DNA of 64,000 nucleotides, taken from NCBI RefSeq assembly GCF_001546485.1, contig NZ_KQ956830.1, positions 141,336 through 205,335 on the forward strand, given 5' to 3'. How positions within the stretch are numbered: position 1 is the stretch's first letter; each line of letters opens with the position of its first letter. Source of the DNA: Gardnerella vaginalis (GTDB lineage Bacteria > Actinomycetota > Actinomycetes > Actinomycetales > Bifidobacteriaceae). Below the pieces are notes generated by a model. The model had not been told where the DNA came from. It saw nothing but the letters and a program-made list of their open reading frames with translations, and did not search any database. Shown here in pieces: positions 1-8,798 of the stretch. Both the position numbers and the translations under genes were made by a program.

Positions 1-630
1 CAAAATCTTTGCAATTTTCTGCGTGTGTATTGTATTTGCTTGCTCGTCTAACTTTTTTGCGTAAACTCGCATTCCGCGTGCAATAATCGAAGTAAAAGCT
101 GAAGATCGGTAAAGCGCTACAGCAAAATCGCCTGTAAAAGCGCCAGAAAGAATAGAATCTGCAAGTCGTGCAATGTCTTCTCCAGTAGGAGCGTCGTCAA
201 TTCCTGTAATAGCTGAAGCGCTTGTTGTTTCAGGCTCGCCAAGACTCCAGTACTCAGCGTAAGCTTCGCGCTGTTTTCGTAGCGACATGCGCAGTAAATA
301 CAGTCGCCACAACATTCCAGGAATAGATTCCGCTTCAGCGCTACTCCACAAATCTGCAATAACTTCAATGCCTTCATTCTCAACCAAATTCAGCACGCGT
401 TCAACGATTTCCGGTGACTGCGTTTTATGAACGCGGTTAAGCAAAACGGCGGCGGAGGTGTGGCTAATTTCGTTTACAACCTGCGGGTCTGTGCCGCCTT
501 CAATCTGTGCTAGCATTGCAGGATCCATTTGTGCAGGCCGGCTTGGACGGGCAGCTCCAGTAGGGCTTGGCATAAAAGCAGATCTGCTTGAATGAATAGA
601 ACTCGATTGTGAATTTAAACTAGTAGACAC
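1..630 (-). CDS. conserved bifidobacterial hypothetical protein, 3' end cut by the window
   Basis: An open frame of 210 codons runs from a GTG at 628-630 off the left edge, so the C-terminus is missing. The product begins VSTSLNSQSS and includes MDPAMLAQIEGGTDPQ and a segment GAFTGDFAVALYRSSAF. It is largely helical and soluble, with no signal peptide. Its start overlaps the end of the Nudix/phosphatase gene by 11 bp, which implies translational coupling in one operon. I recall similar proteins in bifidobacteria at this locus but no established function. An internal ATG (MPSPTG, about residue 20) is an alternative start; the GTG is preferred because of the overlap. Confidence 0.7.
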   Translation of the reverse strand, partial: MSTSLNSQSSSIHSSRSAFMPSPTGAARPSRPAQMDPAMLAQIEGGTDPQVVNEISHTSAAVLLNRVHKTQSPEIVERVLNLVENEGIEVIADLWSSAEAESIPGMLWRLYLLRMSLRKQREAYAEYWSLGEPETTSASAITGIDDAPTGEDIARLADSILSGAFTGDFAVALYRSSAFTSIIARGMRVYAKKLDEQANTIHTQKIAKIL

Positions 631-1795
631 TTGGCAGAACCTTTTCAATATCAATAATGCGAGCACCTTTAGGGGTATTAATTATGTGCAAAACTATTGC
701 GCTTCCTGTAGGCATGTATGGAGATTTTTGACTGAGTATGCGCTTGTGAGCTCTAGGTTTTGTTATTTCGCGCAAATAATCGAAGAAAGTGCCAATAACC
801 GGTCGGTGCAAGCATATGACTGTTGCGCTGTTGGCTAAGCTTGTGCTGTTGGCTGTGCTTACATTGCTAGTTTCGCTTGTATTTTGTGCGTTGCACTCAA
901 GATTTTGTATTTCTTTTATAAGCACAGATAGCGTAGATTTTGGTTGTTTCTCGTGATGATCTTCAGTAAGTTCCGCAACTTGTTCTATTGGAAGTGAAGA
1001 GTCGTGCGCAAAAGCCGCAACCGTTTCAACGCAACGCTTCCAAGGTGACGATATGATTTTATTCGGCGCGTAGCAGGCAAGTTCGCGACCTAGAGCGTAG
1101 GAGGTGGCTGCTCCAAGAGGTGTGATTGGTCGAGTGGCTTCGCTTCCTTGCCAAGTTTTTCGAGACTCAGCTTTTCCGTGACGCACCAGAAGCAGCGTGC
1201 TATATTCTGCTTGACCTGCGTGGAGCTTTTCTAAGAAAGCATCCAGCACTTCGCGGTCGCTATCGTGAGTAAGTTTTTTGCGCGCTTGAGAAGGAGTAAG
1301 CCATAAAACATTGCCAATTTCAGTAGGCTTAGCTGGCTTAATTGGTCCGAAAGCAGGAAGACGCTTCGCTGCAGTTGGCTTATCGATTAAGCGCATCATC
1401 CAGTAGTGGATTCGCTTTATTACTTCCGGCTGAGAATTGCGTGATGCGTTGCCGTTTTTAGAGGCTTGTTTTTTGCCTTCATGCTCAAGTGGATACTCTA
1501 TTTTGGCGATGTGCGGGCCGAGCGCGACTGAATATCCTGTTTCTTCTCCAACTTCGCGCACAGCTGTGTGGCGATGCGATTCGTTCGGCTCGTTCTTTCC
1601 TTTTGGCCAGCTCCAATCGTCATATTTAGGACGGTAAACAAGGCAAAGTTCAAAGTCGTCGTCGCTAGGCTTTATTGCACTGCTGCCTGTTTTTGCATCT
1701 TCGCCTGCGTTTGAGCTGTTTGTACTATTGCGCTTGCGATAAATAATCCCGCCAGCTGCTTCAACGTATTGCGTCGTTACTGCACTCATATTCAC
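620..1795 (-). CDS. Nudix hydrolase fused to a SixA/RHG-type histidine phosphatase (MutT1-like)
   Basis: The 391-residue protein joins two domains. Residues about 8-175 are a Nudix domain with a complete box at residues 66-88 (G-x5-E-x7-REV-GEE-TGY), expected to hydrolyse nucleoside-diphosphate-X substrates. Residues about 197-391 carry the phosphohistidine motif LLLVRHGKA (H206) and a later HRPVIG motif typical of histidine phosphatases. The same architecture is known from mycobacterial MutT1, which degrades 8-oxo-dGTP and diadenosine polyphosphates; that activity is inferred here. The gene starts GTG-AAT-ATG, so GTG at 1793-1795 or ATG at 1787-1789 could be used, and neither has a strong ribosome site. 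It shares direction with ppk, from which it is separated by an inserted ATPase module. Confidence 0.88.
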   Translation of the reverse strand: MNMSAVTTQYVEAAGGIIYRKRNSTNSSNAGEDAKTGSSAIKPSDDDFELCLVYRPKYDDWSWPKGKNEPNESHRHTAVREVGEETGYSVALGPHIAKIEYPLEHEGKKQASKNGNASRNSQPEVIKRIHYWMMRLIDKPTAAKRLPAFGPIKPAKPTEIGNVLWLTPSQARKKLTHDSDREVLDAFLEKLHAGQAEYSTLLLVRHGKAESRKTWQGSEATRPITPLGAATSYALGRELACYAPNKIISSPWKRCVETVAAFAHDSSLPIEQVAELTEDHHEKQPKSTLSVLIKEIQNLECNAQNTSETSNVSTANSTSLANSATVICLHRPVIGTFFDYLREITKPRAHKRILSQKSPYMPTGSAIVLHIINTPKGARIIDIEKVLPSVY

Positions 1796-1929
1796 TATTT
1801 TAGCGTTTTTCTTTCGCGAATTTTAGTTGCGCTTGGTTATTTATTGCAATTCGATTATTTGCCCATTTGGTTAGAGTCAATTTAGTTGCTGATTTTCGTA
1901 TATTTGCGCTGCTTACGTTTATTACGGTT

Positions 1930-2127
1930 ATGACTGTGACGAAAGTGCTGTGACTGTCATTTTTCTCGTCTATGACAGTGATTTCATATGCATGACTGTC
2001 ATTTTTTCGATTTTGAACATGATTTACTATATTTTGACAGTGAGCTTACGTATTTTGACCGAGATGCGTAGACTTATGACAGTCATTTTGACTTCCGTGA
2101 CTGTGATACCCCATTTATGACTGTGAT
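1930..2127 (+). repeat. ten-copy array of an 11-bp near-palindromic motif at 20-22 bp spacing
   Basis: The motif is RTGACWGTSAT, whose centre TGAC-W-GTCA can form a perfect palindrome. Copies start at 1930, 1950, 1972, 1992, 2013 (degenerate), 2034, 2054 (degenerate), 2076, 2097 and 2117. Intervals are 20, 22, 20, 21, 21, 20, 22, 21 and 20 bp, about two helical turns, so all copies face the same side of the DNA. TGAC is retained in eight copies at the left, while the right half alternates GTCA and GTGA, giving the array a direction. It lies between divergent genes and points to cooperative binding of a sequence-specific protein. No coding role is apparent. Confidence 0.85.
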
Positions 2128-2175
2128 GCAGATGTGCTGAATAAATCAGATATTTTGTTATGTAACCCAAAATTC

Positions 2176-2270
2176 CCAAAACTGGCAAATGGTGTTGTAA
2201 AAAACATGCCAAAACTGGCAAATAATTGCTCAAAAAACATCCTAAAACTGGCAAATAATGGTATAATCGC
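2176..2270 (+). repeat. three 33-bp direct repeats abutting the ATPase promoter
   Basis: The core MYAAAACTGGCAAAT occurs at 2176-2190, 2209-2223 and 2242-2256, spaced exactly 33 bp. Units one and two also share AAAAAACAT before the next core. The third unit runs directly into a TATAAT box at 2262-2267. Because 33 is a multiple of three, several frames stay open and encode 11-residue repeats, but these lack start signals and are probably by-products. The position suggests operator sites for autoregulation of the downstream ATPase. Confidence 0.85.
2262..2267 (+). promoter_or_regulatory. -10 box of the DUF4143 ATPase gene
   Basis: A perfect TATAAT lies 32 bp before the ATG at 2300, directly after the last 33-bp repeat. 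No good -35 box sits 17 bp upstream, which would fit a promoter dependent on, or blocked by, a protein bound at the repeats. A short AAAAAGAG purine run at about 2286-2293 can act as ribosome site. Confidence 0.55.
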
Positions 2271-2299
2271 TGTAATAGCAACAATAAAAAGAGTAAGCC

Positions 2300-3667
2300 A
2301 TGGAACGACTAGCATTACAAAAATTAATCGCCTGGAACATAAAACCGAATCGTAAGCCGCTAATTATATGGGGTGCGCGCCAGGTTGGTAAAACATATCT
2401 AGTAAAAGAACTTTTTGCGGAAAAATATTATAAAAATAGTTATATTTACATCGATCTTAAAAAAGAAGATGAGGTTCGTAACTTTTGCGAAAGCACAGCA
2501 AACGCAGAAAAAATTATCGAATACTTGTCTTTGCGATTTTCAAAGCCTATAAATGAAAGCACGTTGCTGATTTTTGACGAGATTCAAGAATGTCCAAACA
2601 TTATTTCGTCGCTTAAATATTTTTGCCAAGATTTTAGAAAAATTCACGTAATTGCAACGGGCTCAATGGTGCGTATTAAATTGCATCGCGAATCTCGCAA
2701 GCAGAATGCTGAAAAAACAGCAAAAGACCAATTCCTTTTTCCTGTAGGAAAAATCGACCAGATAACAATCTATCCAATGACTTTTGGTGAATTCCTACTA
2801 AATAACAACAGTCTTCTCTACACAAAGGTGCGCGAAGCATATGATTCTAAGCAGGCGCTGCCTACAGAAATTCACAATCTTGCGTTAAATGAAGTGTATA
2901 AATATCTGCTAATTGGAGGCATGCCAGAAGCGGTAGAAGCATATATTGAGCGCAAAGATTTACTAGAAACGCGTGAGATTTTGCGCTCGCTGTATGACAA
3001 TTATCTTGCGGACATGGAATTGTATCAGGCAAGCAGTGAGTCAATTTTAAGATCTCGGCTTCTATTTGAAAATATTTTTAGGGAGCTTAATAAGGAGTCA
3101 AAAAACTTTTCAGCCGGTCTTATTAAAAAAGACGGTAGGACTAGAGATTTTGCAACGTCTATTCAGTGGCTGCTTATGACTCATATTGTTAATCAGTCGT
3201 TCCAACTCAAAGAGCATATAACTATGCCACTTATGCAAGAAAACGAAAGCAATTTCCGACTATTTTTGTGCGATATCGGCATGTTCTCGTATCAAAGCGG
3301 AGTGAATGCAGCATCTTTTATTTCAAACGAAAGAGACAATACGCTATCTGGCATTTTCTTCGAAAATTACGTTGCAAACGAACTTAGCGCAAATGGTTTA
3401 AAACTGTTTTATTGGCGCGGAAAATCAGATTCAGAATTGGAATTTATAGTTGAATCAAATAACAAACTTTTCCCGATTGATGTTAAAAAAGGCAGAGGAA
3501 CACTTAATTCTCTAAATAAGTTTGCAATGCATAACAAGTTTGAGTTCGCAATAAAAGTTTCTAAAAATAATTATGGTTATGACGCAAATCAGAAAATTGC
3601 GACCATGCCATTTTATTTCATGCCGTTTGTGGCTGGCAATTTGGCCGCTGGAACGCTTGAGATTTAG
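2300..3667 (+). CDS. AAA-type ATPase with DUF4143 C-terminal domain (COG1373 family)
   Basis: The 455-residue protein has Walker A GARQVGKT at residues 25-32 and Walker B LLIFDEIQE near residue 90, followed by the sensor-like stretch VIATGS. The C-terminal third contains FENYVANEL and YWRGKSDSELEFIV...PIDVKKG, whose acidic-then-DVKK spacing resembles the PD-(D/E)xK fold of DUF4143. Such ATPases are common in bifidobacteria and gut bacteria, are often scattered among accessory loci, and have no settled function. The gene is on the opposite strand between ppk and the Nudix gene, has its own terminator, and is preceded by two repeat arrays. No toxin or partner gene is visible. Confidence 0.88.
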   Translation: MERLALQKLIAWNIKPNRKPLIIWGARQVGKTYLVKELFAEKYYKNSYIYIDLKKEDEVRNFCESTANAEKIIEYLSLRFSKPINESTLLIFDEIQECPNIISSLKYFCQDFRKIHVIATGSMVRIKLHRESRKQNAEKTAKDQFLFPVGKIDQITIYPMTFGEFLLNNNSLLYTKVREAYDSKQALPTEIHNLALNEVYKYLLIGGMPEAVEAYIERKDLLETREILRSLYDNYLADMELYQASSESILRSRLLFENIFRELNKESKNFSAGLIKKDGRTRDFATSIQWLLMTHIVNQSFQLKEHITMPLMQENESNFRLFLCDIGMFSYQSGVNAASFISNERDNTLSGIFFENYVANELSANGLKLFYWRGKSDSELEFIVESNNKLFPIDVKKGRGTLNSLNKFAMHNKFEFAIKVSKNNYGYDANQKIATMPFYFMPFVAGNLAAGTLEI

Positions 3668-3692
3668 GCGGTTTAGAAGGAATAATAAACAC

Positions 3693-3735
3693 AACAAGAG
3701 CCAGAAACATGTTACTGAATCTGACTCTTGTTTAT
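3693..3735. terminator. bidirectional terminator between the ATPase gene and ppk
   Basis: Arms AACAAGAGCCAG (3693-3704) and CTGACTCTTGTT (3721-3732) pair over 12 bp with one mismatch and a 16-nt loop. T-rich sequence follows on the plus strand and A-rich sequence precedes it, so it can serve both convergent genes. Confidence 0.8.
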
Positions 3736-3755
3736 TGTTTGTTAATTACTTGCGA

Positions 3756-5993
3756 TTAGTTCGCACCGCGAGGCTTACGCGTGTGAGTATGAATCAAGTA
3801 AGCCTGGCTGTCAACGAGCGGACGGCCTTCCTTATCGCGAGAATGCAAGGTATACGTGCCGTCGCCATCCATCCACCAGGAAACTGTAGAATTAGCCATT
3901 TGCAAATCAACATACTGAATTAATGCTTCAACTTGATCAGGCGCAGTAATGCGAACTAGGGTTTCAACTCGACGATCAAGATTGCGGTGCATCAAATCTG
4001 CAGAGCCAATCCACACTTCTGGACCACTTGCAGGACCGTCACCAATCTGCGGGCCACAAGAATTAGCGAATGCGTAAATACGGCTGTGCTCAAGGAATCG
4101 ACCAAGAATAGAGCGAACGCGAATATTCTCACTCAATCCCTCAATGCCAGGCTTCAGTGAGCAAATTCCACGCTCAACAATATCAATCTTCACGCCAGCT
4201 TGAGAAGCACGGTATAAAGCGTCAATAGTTTGCTCATCAACTACGGAATTGACTTTAATCTTAATCCATGCTTCCTTGCCAGCAAGTGCTGCGGCTTCCT
4301 CACGGTGAATACGCTGAATAATGCCAGTGCGAACTGTTCGTGGAGCTACAAGCAAGCGATGGAAGCTTGACTTTGGAGCATAACCGGAAAGCTGGTTAAA
4401 CAAGCGAGTCAAATCCTGTCCGACTACAGGATCGCAAGTAAGCAATCCCAAATCCGTGTAAAGGCGAGCAGTCTTAGGATTGTAATTACCTGTGCCAACG
4501 TGGCAGTAGCGACGCAACCCTTCTGCTTCTTGGCGTACCACGAGTGAAAGCTTGCAGTGAGTCTTCAAACCAACAATGCCGTACACAACGTGAACGCCTG
4601 CGCGCTCAAGCTTACGAGCCCAAGCAATATTTGCGTCCTCGTCAAATCGTGCCTTAATCTCAACCAGCGCGAGTACCTGCTTTCCGGCGTGGGCTGCGTC
4701 AACAAGAGCGTCAATAATTGGCGAATTGCTAGACGTACGGTACAAAGTCTGCTTAATTGCAAGTACTTTTGGATCCGCAGCAGCCTGCGCGAGGAATGCC
4801 TGCACAGAAGTAGAGAACGAATCGTAAGGATGATGCAACAAAATGTCATGCTCGCGAATAGAAGCGAAAATATCTTGCGCGTGGCTAGTTTCAACTTCCG
4901 CAATCTGACGGTTCGTAGTAGGAATGAACGGACGATACTTCAAATCTGGGCGATCAAGCGCCTGCAATTCAAACAATACCGTCATATCAAGCGGCGAAGG
5001 CAAGCGATAGACTTCCTCAGGGCTTACGCGAAGTTGATTTGCAAGAAGCTGAGAAAGGAATGGGCTGGCCTCGTTAGAAATTTCCAAACGAATTGGCGGT
5101 CCAAAGCGGCGGCGAAGAAGTTCCTTCTCCATAGCGTTGAGCAGATTTTCTGCGTCATCTTCCTCAACGTCAATATCCTCGTTGCGTGTAACGCGGAAGG
5201 AACGAGCTTCCTTAATAATCATGCCTGGGAAAAGCGATTCCAAGTGTGCTGCAATCAGCTTTTCCATAGTGATGAAGCCGTAGCGCTCTTCGCGACCTTC
5301 TTCGTCTGTTAAATCGTCAACTGGTACAAGACGGTTCAAATTATCTGGAATTTTTACACGCGCAAAATGCGACTTTCCAGAATTTGGATTTTCGACGATA
5401 ACAGCCAAGTTAATAGACTTGCCGGAAATGTATGGGAATGGGTGAGCAGGATCCACTGCAAGAGGCGTAAGAACAGGGAAAACTTGCTTTTTGTAGTAAT
5501 CAGACAAGCGAGCCTTTTCTGAGTCCGTAAGCTTATCCCAGCTGAGCAAAACAATGCGCTGTTTCGCAAGCTCAGGGAGAATATGATCAATCACATAATG
5601 TGCATGTTCATCTTGGCGGCGGTGAGTAACCTCGCTAATAGCGCGCAACTGCTGACGAGGGCTTAATCCAGATGCTGCAGTTACTGCTATGCCGGAATCG
5701 ATGCGACGCTTTAAGCCTGCGACTCGAACCATAAAGAATTCGTCGAGATTTGACGCAAAGATAGCAGCAAAATTAGCGCGTTCAAGTAGTGGTAAATCGG
5801 TATTTTGTGCCAACTCAAGCACGCGGCGATTAAATTTCAACCAGCTTAATTCTCGATCAAAGAACCGATCTTTTGGCAACGGTAACTCGCCCTCACGAGC
5901 TTCACGTTTTTCTGCCTTTTCGTCTTCGGCGATGTGCTCTGCAATTTGACCGCGCAGAATCGCCTTTGAGGGAGCGTCAAAAATTTGTACCAT
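3756..5993 (-). CDS. ppk1: polyphosphate kinase 1
   Basis: This 745-residue enzyme reversibly transfers the terminal phosphate of ATP to inorganic polyphosphate. The N-terminal domain starts [20 protein letters not shown], typical of PPK1. The two conserved histidines are present: H479 in GLKTHCKL, the expected phosphoenzyme residue, and H636 in FLEHSRIY. Length is normal for actinobacterial PPK1, with a short charged N-terminal extension. The start ATG at 5991-5993 has no strong ribosome site. The gene probably once formed one transcription unit with the Nudix/phosphatase gene, now interrupted by the ATPase module. Confidence 0.96.
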   Translation of the reverse strand: MVQIFDAPSKAILRGQIAEHIAEDEKAEKREAREGELPLPKDRFFDRELSWLKFNRRVLELAQNTDLPLLERANFAAIFASNLDEFFMVRVAGLKRRIDSGIAVTAASGLSPRQQLRAISEVTHRRQDEHAHYVIDHILPELAKQRIVLLSWDKLTDSEKARLSDYYKKQVFPVLTPLAVDPAHPFPYISGKSINLAVIVENPNSGKSHFARVKIPDNLNRLVPVDDLTDEEGREERYGFITMEKLIAAHLESLFPGMIIKEARSFRVTRNEDIDVEEDDAENLLNAMEKELLRRRFGPPIRLEISNEASPFLSQLLANQLRVSPEEVYRLPSPLDMTVLFELQALDRPDLKYRPFIPTTNRQIAEVETSHAQDIFASIREHDILLHHPYDSFSTSVQAFLAQAAADPKVLAIKQTLYRTSSNSPIIDALVDAAHAGKQVLALVEIKARFDEDANIAWARKLERAGVHVVYGIVGLKTHCKLSLVVRQEAEGLRRYCHVGTGNYNPKTARLYTDLGLLTCDPVVGQDLTRLFNQLSGYAPKSSFHRLLVAPRTVRTGIIQRIHREEAAALAGKEAWIKIKVNSVVDEQTIDALYRASQAGVKIDIVERGICSLKPGIEGLSENIRVRSILGRFLEHSRIYAFANSCGPQIGDGPASGPEVWIGSADLMHRNLDRRVETLVRITAPDQVEALIQYVDLQMANSTVSWWMDGDGTYTLHSRDKEGRPLVDSQAYLIHTHTRKPRGAN

Positions 5994-6389
5994 ACTCTGT
6001 AATTGTATGCGCTGTAAGAGAAGTGCGCGACTGAGTGTCGATGTTGTGAGAGGGTATTTAATTGCAATGTCGTTACAATTTGAAGTCGAGTTGAGATTGA
6101 TTTTTAATAAGACTGATTTTTGAGGAGTATTGCTAGTTGAGTGCGACGGCGCGTCATTGTCAAGAGGACGGCAAAGGATAAACTGACCTTTGCGCCGCCG
6201 CTCTTAGATCGTATCGCAACACGCCGATGGCTGTGCGATGTGAACGTAAATTCACATGACAACCTTTGCATGTTCACAAAATGCCGCAAGAGTTGCGATT
6301 TTTCGTGTGCAATTGAACAGTAGTGACAATATGTTAACAAAGGCTAATTTGCTCTTTACTATTAGGCGAAAAACGATGATAATAATAAT
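5994..6389. other. ppk upstream region without recognisable gene
   Basis: About 400 bp upstream of ppk. Short open frames on both strands have no ribosome sites or recognisable composition. The only signal I support is the promoter-like element at 6355-6383. Confidence 0.5.
6355..6383 (+). promoter_or_regulatory. predicted sigma-70-like promoter of the RNA at 6390-6563
   Basis: TTTACT at 6355-6360 (4 of 6 matches to TTGACA), a 17-bp spacer, and GATAAT at 6378-6383 (5 of 6 matches to TATAAT) predict a start near 6390. No start codon with a ribosome site follows, which fits a non-coding transcript. Confidence 0.5.
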
Positions 6390-6563
6390 TACAAAAACAA
6401 AAAAGAGATAGCGGTAACCCACAAAAGTGTATGGATATAGAATCCGTGGACGTTGGACGGGATATTTAAGACTTGAACCGTTGCAACGAGGATGTTGTGC
6501 AGATGAAACCGCAGATATTGTTTTTGTAGATAAGAGGCTCGTCAAAGTGGCGAGCCTCTTTTG
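6390..6563 (+). ncRNA. candidate structured non-coding RNA, about 170 nt
   Basis: A promoter-like element ends at 6383 and a strong hairpin with a T-run ends at 6563. No protein gene lies on this strand between the divergent ppk start and the GlpF gene. Three nested long-range helices can form: 6391-6400 with 6518-6527 (ACAAAAACAA/TTGTTTTTGT), 6411-6415 with 6508-6512 (GCGGT/ACCGC) and 6420-6424 with 6495-6499 (CACAA/TTGTG). A smaller hairpin can form between ATCCGT (6442) and ACGGGAT (6457). The outer helix begins at the predicted 5' end and closes just before the terminator, giving a rod. The size and shape recall 6S-type or Ms1-type RNAs, but I cannot assign a family. Confidence 0.45.
6532..6563 (+). 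terminator. orphan intrinsic terminator
   Basis: Arms AAGAGGCTCG (6532-6541) and CGAGCCTCTT (6551-6560) are perfect complements around a 9-nt loop, followed by Ts on the plus strand. No annotated gene precedes it on this strand, so it most likely ends the candidate RNA. Confidence 0.8.
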
Positions 6564-6795
6564 ATGTGGGGGCGATTTTACTGCTCATGCAGGCTGTCGC
6601 ACGCATAAGGGAAACTATCAAAGAATAATTGTTGGAATTCATTTTCTTAGCTTCTTTGAAAATGAGAATATATTGTGTTCCATGCTGTGCTAATCGCAAT
6701 TGCGAGTTGTTGGACGATTGTTAAGCGACGAGTCGTTATTTATACGCGTGATTACGTGTGTGGAGTTTGAAACAGGTAAGAAGGATCGAAAGACC

Positions 6796-7527
6796 ATGCA
6801 ACATTCGTTTATGGCAACGTTGGCTGCAGAATTTATTGGCACTGCTATTCTTATGATTTTCGGAAACGGTGCTGTTGCAAACGTTGAATTAAAAAATACT
6901 AAAGGACACCATGCTGGTTGGTTAAATATTGCTATGGGCTACGGTTTTGGTGTTATGTTCCCAGTGCTCATGTTTGGCGGAATTTCCGGCGCGCATATCA
7001 ATCCTGCTATGACAATTGCGCAAGCAGTTTGCGGAATGTTCCCTTGGGCAAACGTACTTCCATATATTGTTGCACAGCTTTTGGGTGCATTGGTTGGCCA
7101 GCTTATTGTGTACGTAACTTATTTACCGCACTACAACGAAACTGAGGAGCCAGGAGCTATTCTTGGCACTTTCTGCACTACGGATGCTTATAACAACAAA
7201 CTTAACTACTTCCTTAACGAATTCTTCGGCACGCTTGTGCTTGTTCTAGCTGCACTTTGCTGCCTTACTTCTCCTTGGGGTGAGAAGAATTTGGCCGGTG
7301 CTTCAATCGTTGTTGGCTTCGTTGTTTGGGGTTTGGTGACTTCTATGGGCGGCCCAACTGGTCCTGCTTTGAATCCTGCTCGTGATCTTATGCCGCGTTT
7401 GCTTCACGAAATTTTGCCAATTCCGCATAAGGGATCTTCTCGCTGGGGTGAAGCGTGGATTCCGGTTATTGCTCCTATTGCCGGCGCAATCTTGGGTGTG
7501 GTTATGTATAAGTCGTTATTTGCATAA
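6796..7527 (+). CDS. aquaglyceroporin family channel (GlpF-like MIP)
   Basis: The 243-residue membrane protein carries both MIP signatures, HINPAMT near residue 67 and ALNPARDLMPR near residue 198. The Asp after the second NPAR is typical of glycerol facilitators rather than strict water channels. Six hydrophobic segments plus the two NPA half-helices are visible. It should conduct glycerol or other small neutral solutes across the cytoplasmic membrane. ATG 6796 is chosen because AGAAGGA lies about 10 nt upstream and the protein then begins with the usual MATLAAEFIGT segment; an in-frame extension to 6700 is not family-like. No glycerol kinase gene is adjacent. Confidence 0.9.
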   Translation: MQHSFMATLAAEFIGTAILMIFGNGAVANVELKNTKGHHAGWLNIAMGYGFGVMFPVLMFGGISGAHINPAMTIAQAVCGMFPWANVLPYIVAQLLGALVGQLIVYVTYLPHYNETEEPGAILGTFCTTDAYNNKLNYFLNEFFGTLVLVLAALCCLTSPWGEKNLAGASIVVGFVVWGLVTSMGGPTGPALNPARDLMPRLLHEILPIPHKGSSRWGEAWIPVIAPIAGAILGVVMYKSLFA

Positions 7528-7586
7528 AACCATTTGCTTGTAACTGTGATTGATTATGATTGATTGCGGTTTATTGCGATTGTAAG

Positions 7587-7627
7587 AAGCGCGTAATGCT
7601 AGTATGAATGCGTTACGCGCTTTTTGT
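7587..7627 (+). terminator. intrinsic terminator after the GlpF-like gene
   Basis: Arms AAGCGCGTAA (7587-7596) and TTACGCGCTT (7613-7622) pair perfectly and run into a T-run on the plus strand. Confidence 0.85.
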
Positions 7628-7713
7628 TTTGCAAGTTTATACTTTGCAAACTTGTGCTTATTAAGAAAGATATTGGAAAAGATATTAAGAAAGATTTTAA
7701 GAAAGACGAAATC

Positions 7714-8763
7714 ATGTTTTCTAAGTCAACTATTGCAATTGGGCGTTTTGCGCCTACTCCTTCCGGGCGTATGCATATTGGAAACATGGTTGCTATGCTT
7801 GCGGCTTGGCTTTCTGCAAAATCGCAAGGCGGCCACATGATTTTGCGTTTGGAAGATCTTGATATTGCGCGCATGCCAAAGGATGCTAGCGCGCGAGTGA
7901 TTGACGACTTGCGTTGGGTTGGGCTTGATTGGGTTGGCGAGCCAACTTATCAGCATGAGCGCACTGCAATCTACCAAGAAGCTCTTGAATCCCTAGAATC
8001 TTTGCAAGACGACGACGGAAATTCGCTAATCTACCCATGTTTTTGCTCGCGTTCCGATATTCGCGCAATCGCAGCTCCGCAGGAAGGCGACGGTTTTATA
8101 CGTTACCCGGGTACGTGCAGAAATCTTCGTAAAAACGCGCAAGGTTTGGCGCAAATCAAAAAGCGTTTGCAAAATAATCAGCAACATTCTTTAAGGCTTG
8201 CTGTTCCCTCGACTGATTCGAGGCAAGCAAATATTGATTTTGAAGATGCGATTTTTGGTACGCAATCTTTTAATATTAATCGCGATTTGGGGGACATGGT
8301 GATTCGCCGCGCTGATGGCGTTTTTTCGTACCAGCTTGCGGTTGTTGTTGACGATGTTTTGAGCGGAGTAAATGACATTGTGCGCGGACGTGATTTGTTG
8401 CGTTCGGCAGCGTTGCAGATTTGGATTGGTGAGCTGCTTGAAAAATCGGGATTTTTTGCGGCTCACGGTACGCATTATGTGCGTCCGCAATTTGCGCATT
8501 TGCCGCTAATTGATAACGCTCAAGGCGAGAGGCTTGCCAAAAGTAAACATTCGCTTGATGTTGGTGCGCTTCGAGAAGCTGGCTGGAGCGCAGAGCGCAT
8601 GATCGGCTACTGCATGTATCTTTTGGGATACAAAAAGCCTAGTCAAAATCAACCGGTAGATATGAGTGCTGCCGATGCTCTCGCGTTATTTGAAAGCGAC
8701 GAAACGCCGTGGGATTCTGTTCACACAAACCTAGCCGACAAATCCGTGCCCTTCCTTGACTAA
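7714..8763 (+). CDS. gluQ: glutamyl-Q tRNA(Asp) synthetase
   Basis: The 349-residue protein resembles the catalytic half of GluRS without an anticodon-binding domain. It has the HIGH-type motif PTPSGRMHIGN near residue 16. A zinc site is formed by CFCSRSD and YPGTCRNL. The KMSKS-like loop reads RLAKSKHSLDV. GluQ glutamylates queuosine at position 34 of tRNA(Asp). The Zn-cysteines and truncation favour GluQ over a discriminating GluRS. ATG 7714 is preferred because the family core begins four residues later and upstream codons are Lys-rich and unlike the family. It follows a terminator, so it is probably the first gene of its own unit. Confidence 0.88.
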   Translation: MFSKSTIAIGRFAPTPSGRMHIGNMVAMLAAWLSAKSQGGHMILRLEDLDIARMPKDASARVIDDLRWVGLDWVGEPTYQHERTAIYQEALESLESLQDDDGNSLIYPCFCSRSDIRAIAAPQEGDGFIRYPGTCRNLRKNAQGLAQIKKRLQNNQQHSLRLAVPSTDSRQANIDFEDAIFGTQSFNINRDLGDMVIRRADGVFSYQLAVVVDDVLSGVNDIVRGRDLLRSAALQIWIGELLEKSGFFAAHGTHYVRPQFAHLPLIDNAQGERLAKSKHSLDVGALREAGWSAERMIGYCMYLLGYKKPSQNQPVDMSAADALALFESDETPWDSVHTNLADKSVPFLD

Positions 8764-8798
8764 ACTATGTATTTAAAATGGGAAAAGGAAGGGTTGAA

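Noticed and set aside
2134..2355. Plus-strand frame of 73 codons with 11-residue repeats (PKLAN)
   Set aside because: The repeats follow from the 33-bp DNA units being a multiple of three; there is no ribosome site and the frame overlaps the ATPase promoter and start.
4557..5312. 251-codon plus-strand frame opposite ppk
   Set aside because: It is a reverse-strand shadow of ppk, rich in Arg, Ser and Leu, with no start signal.
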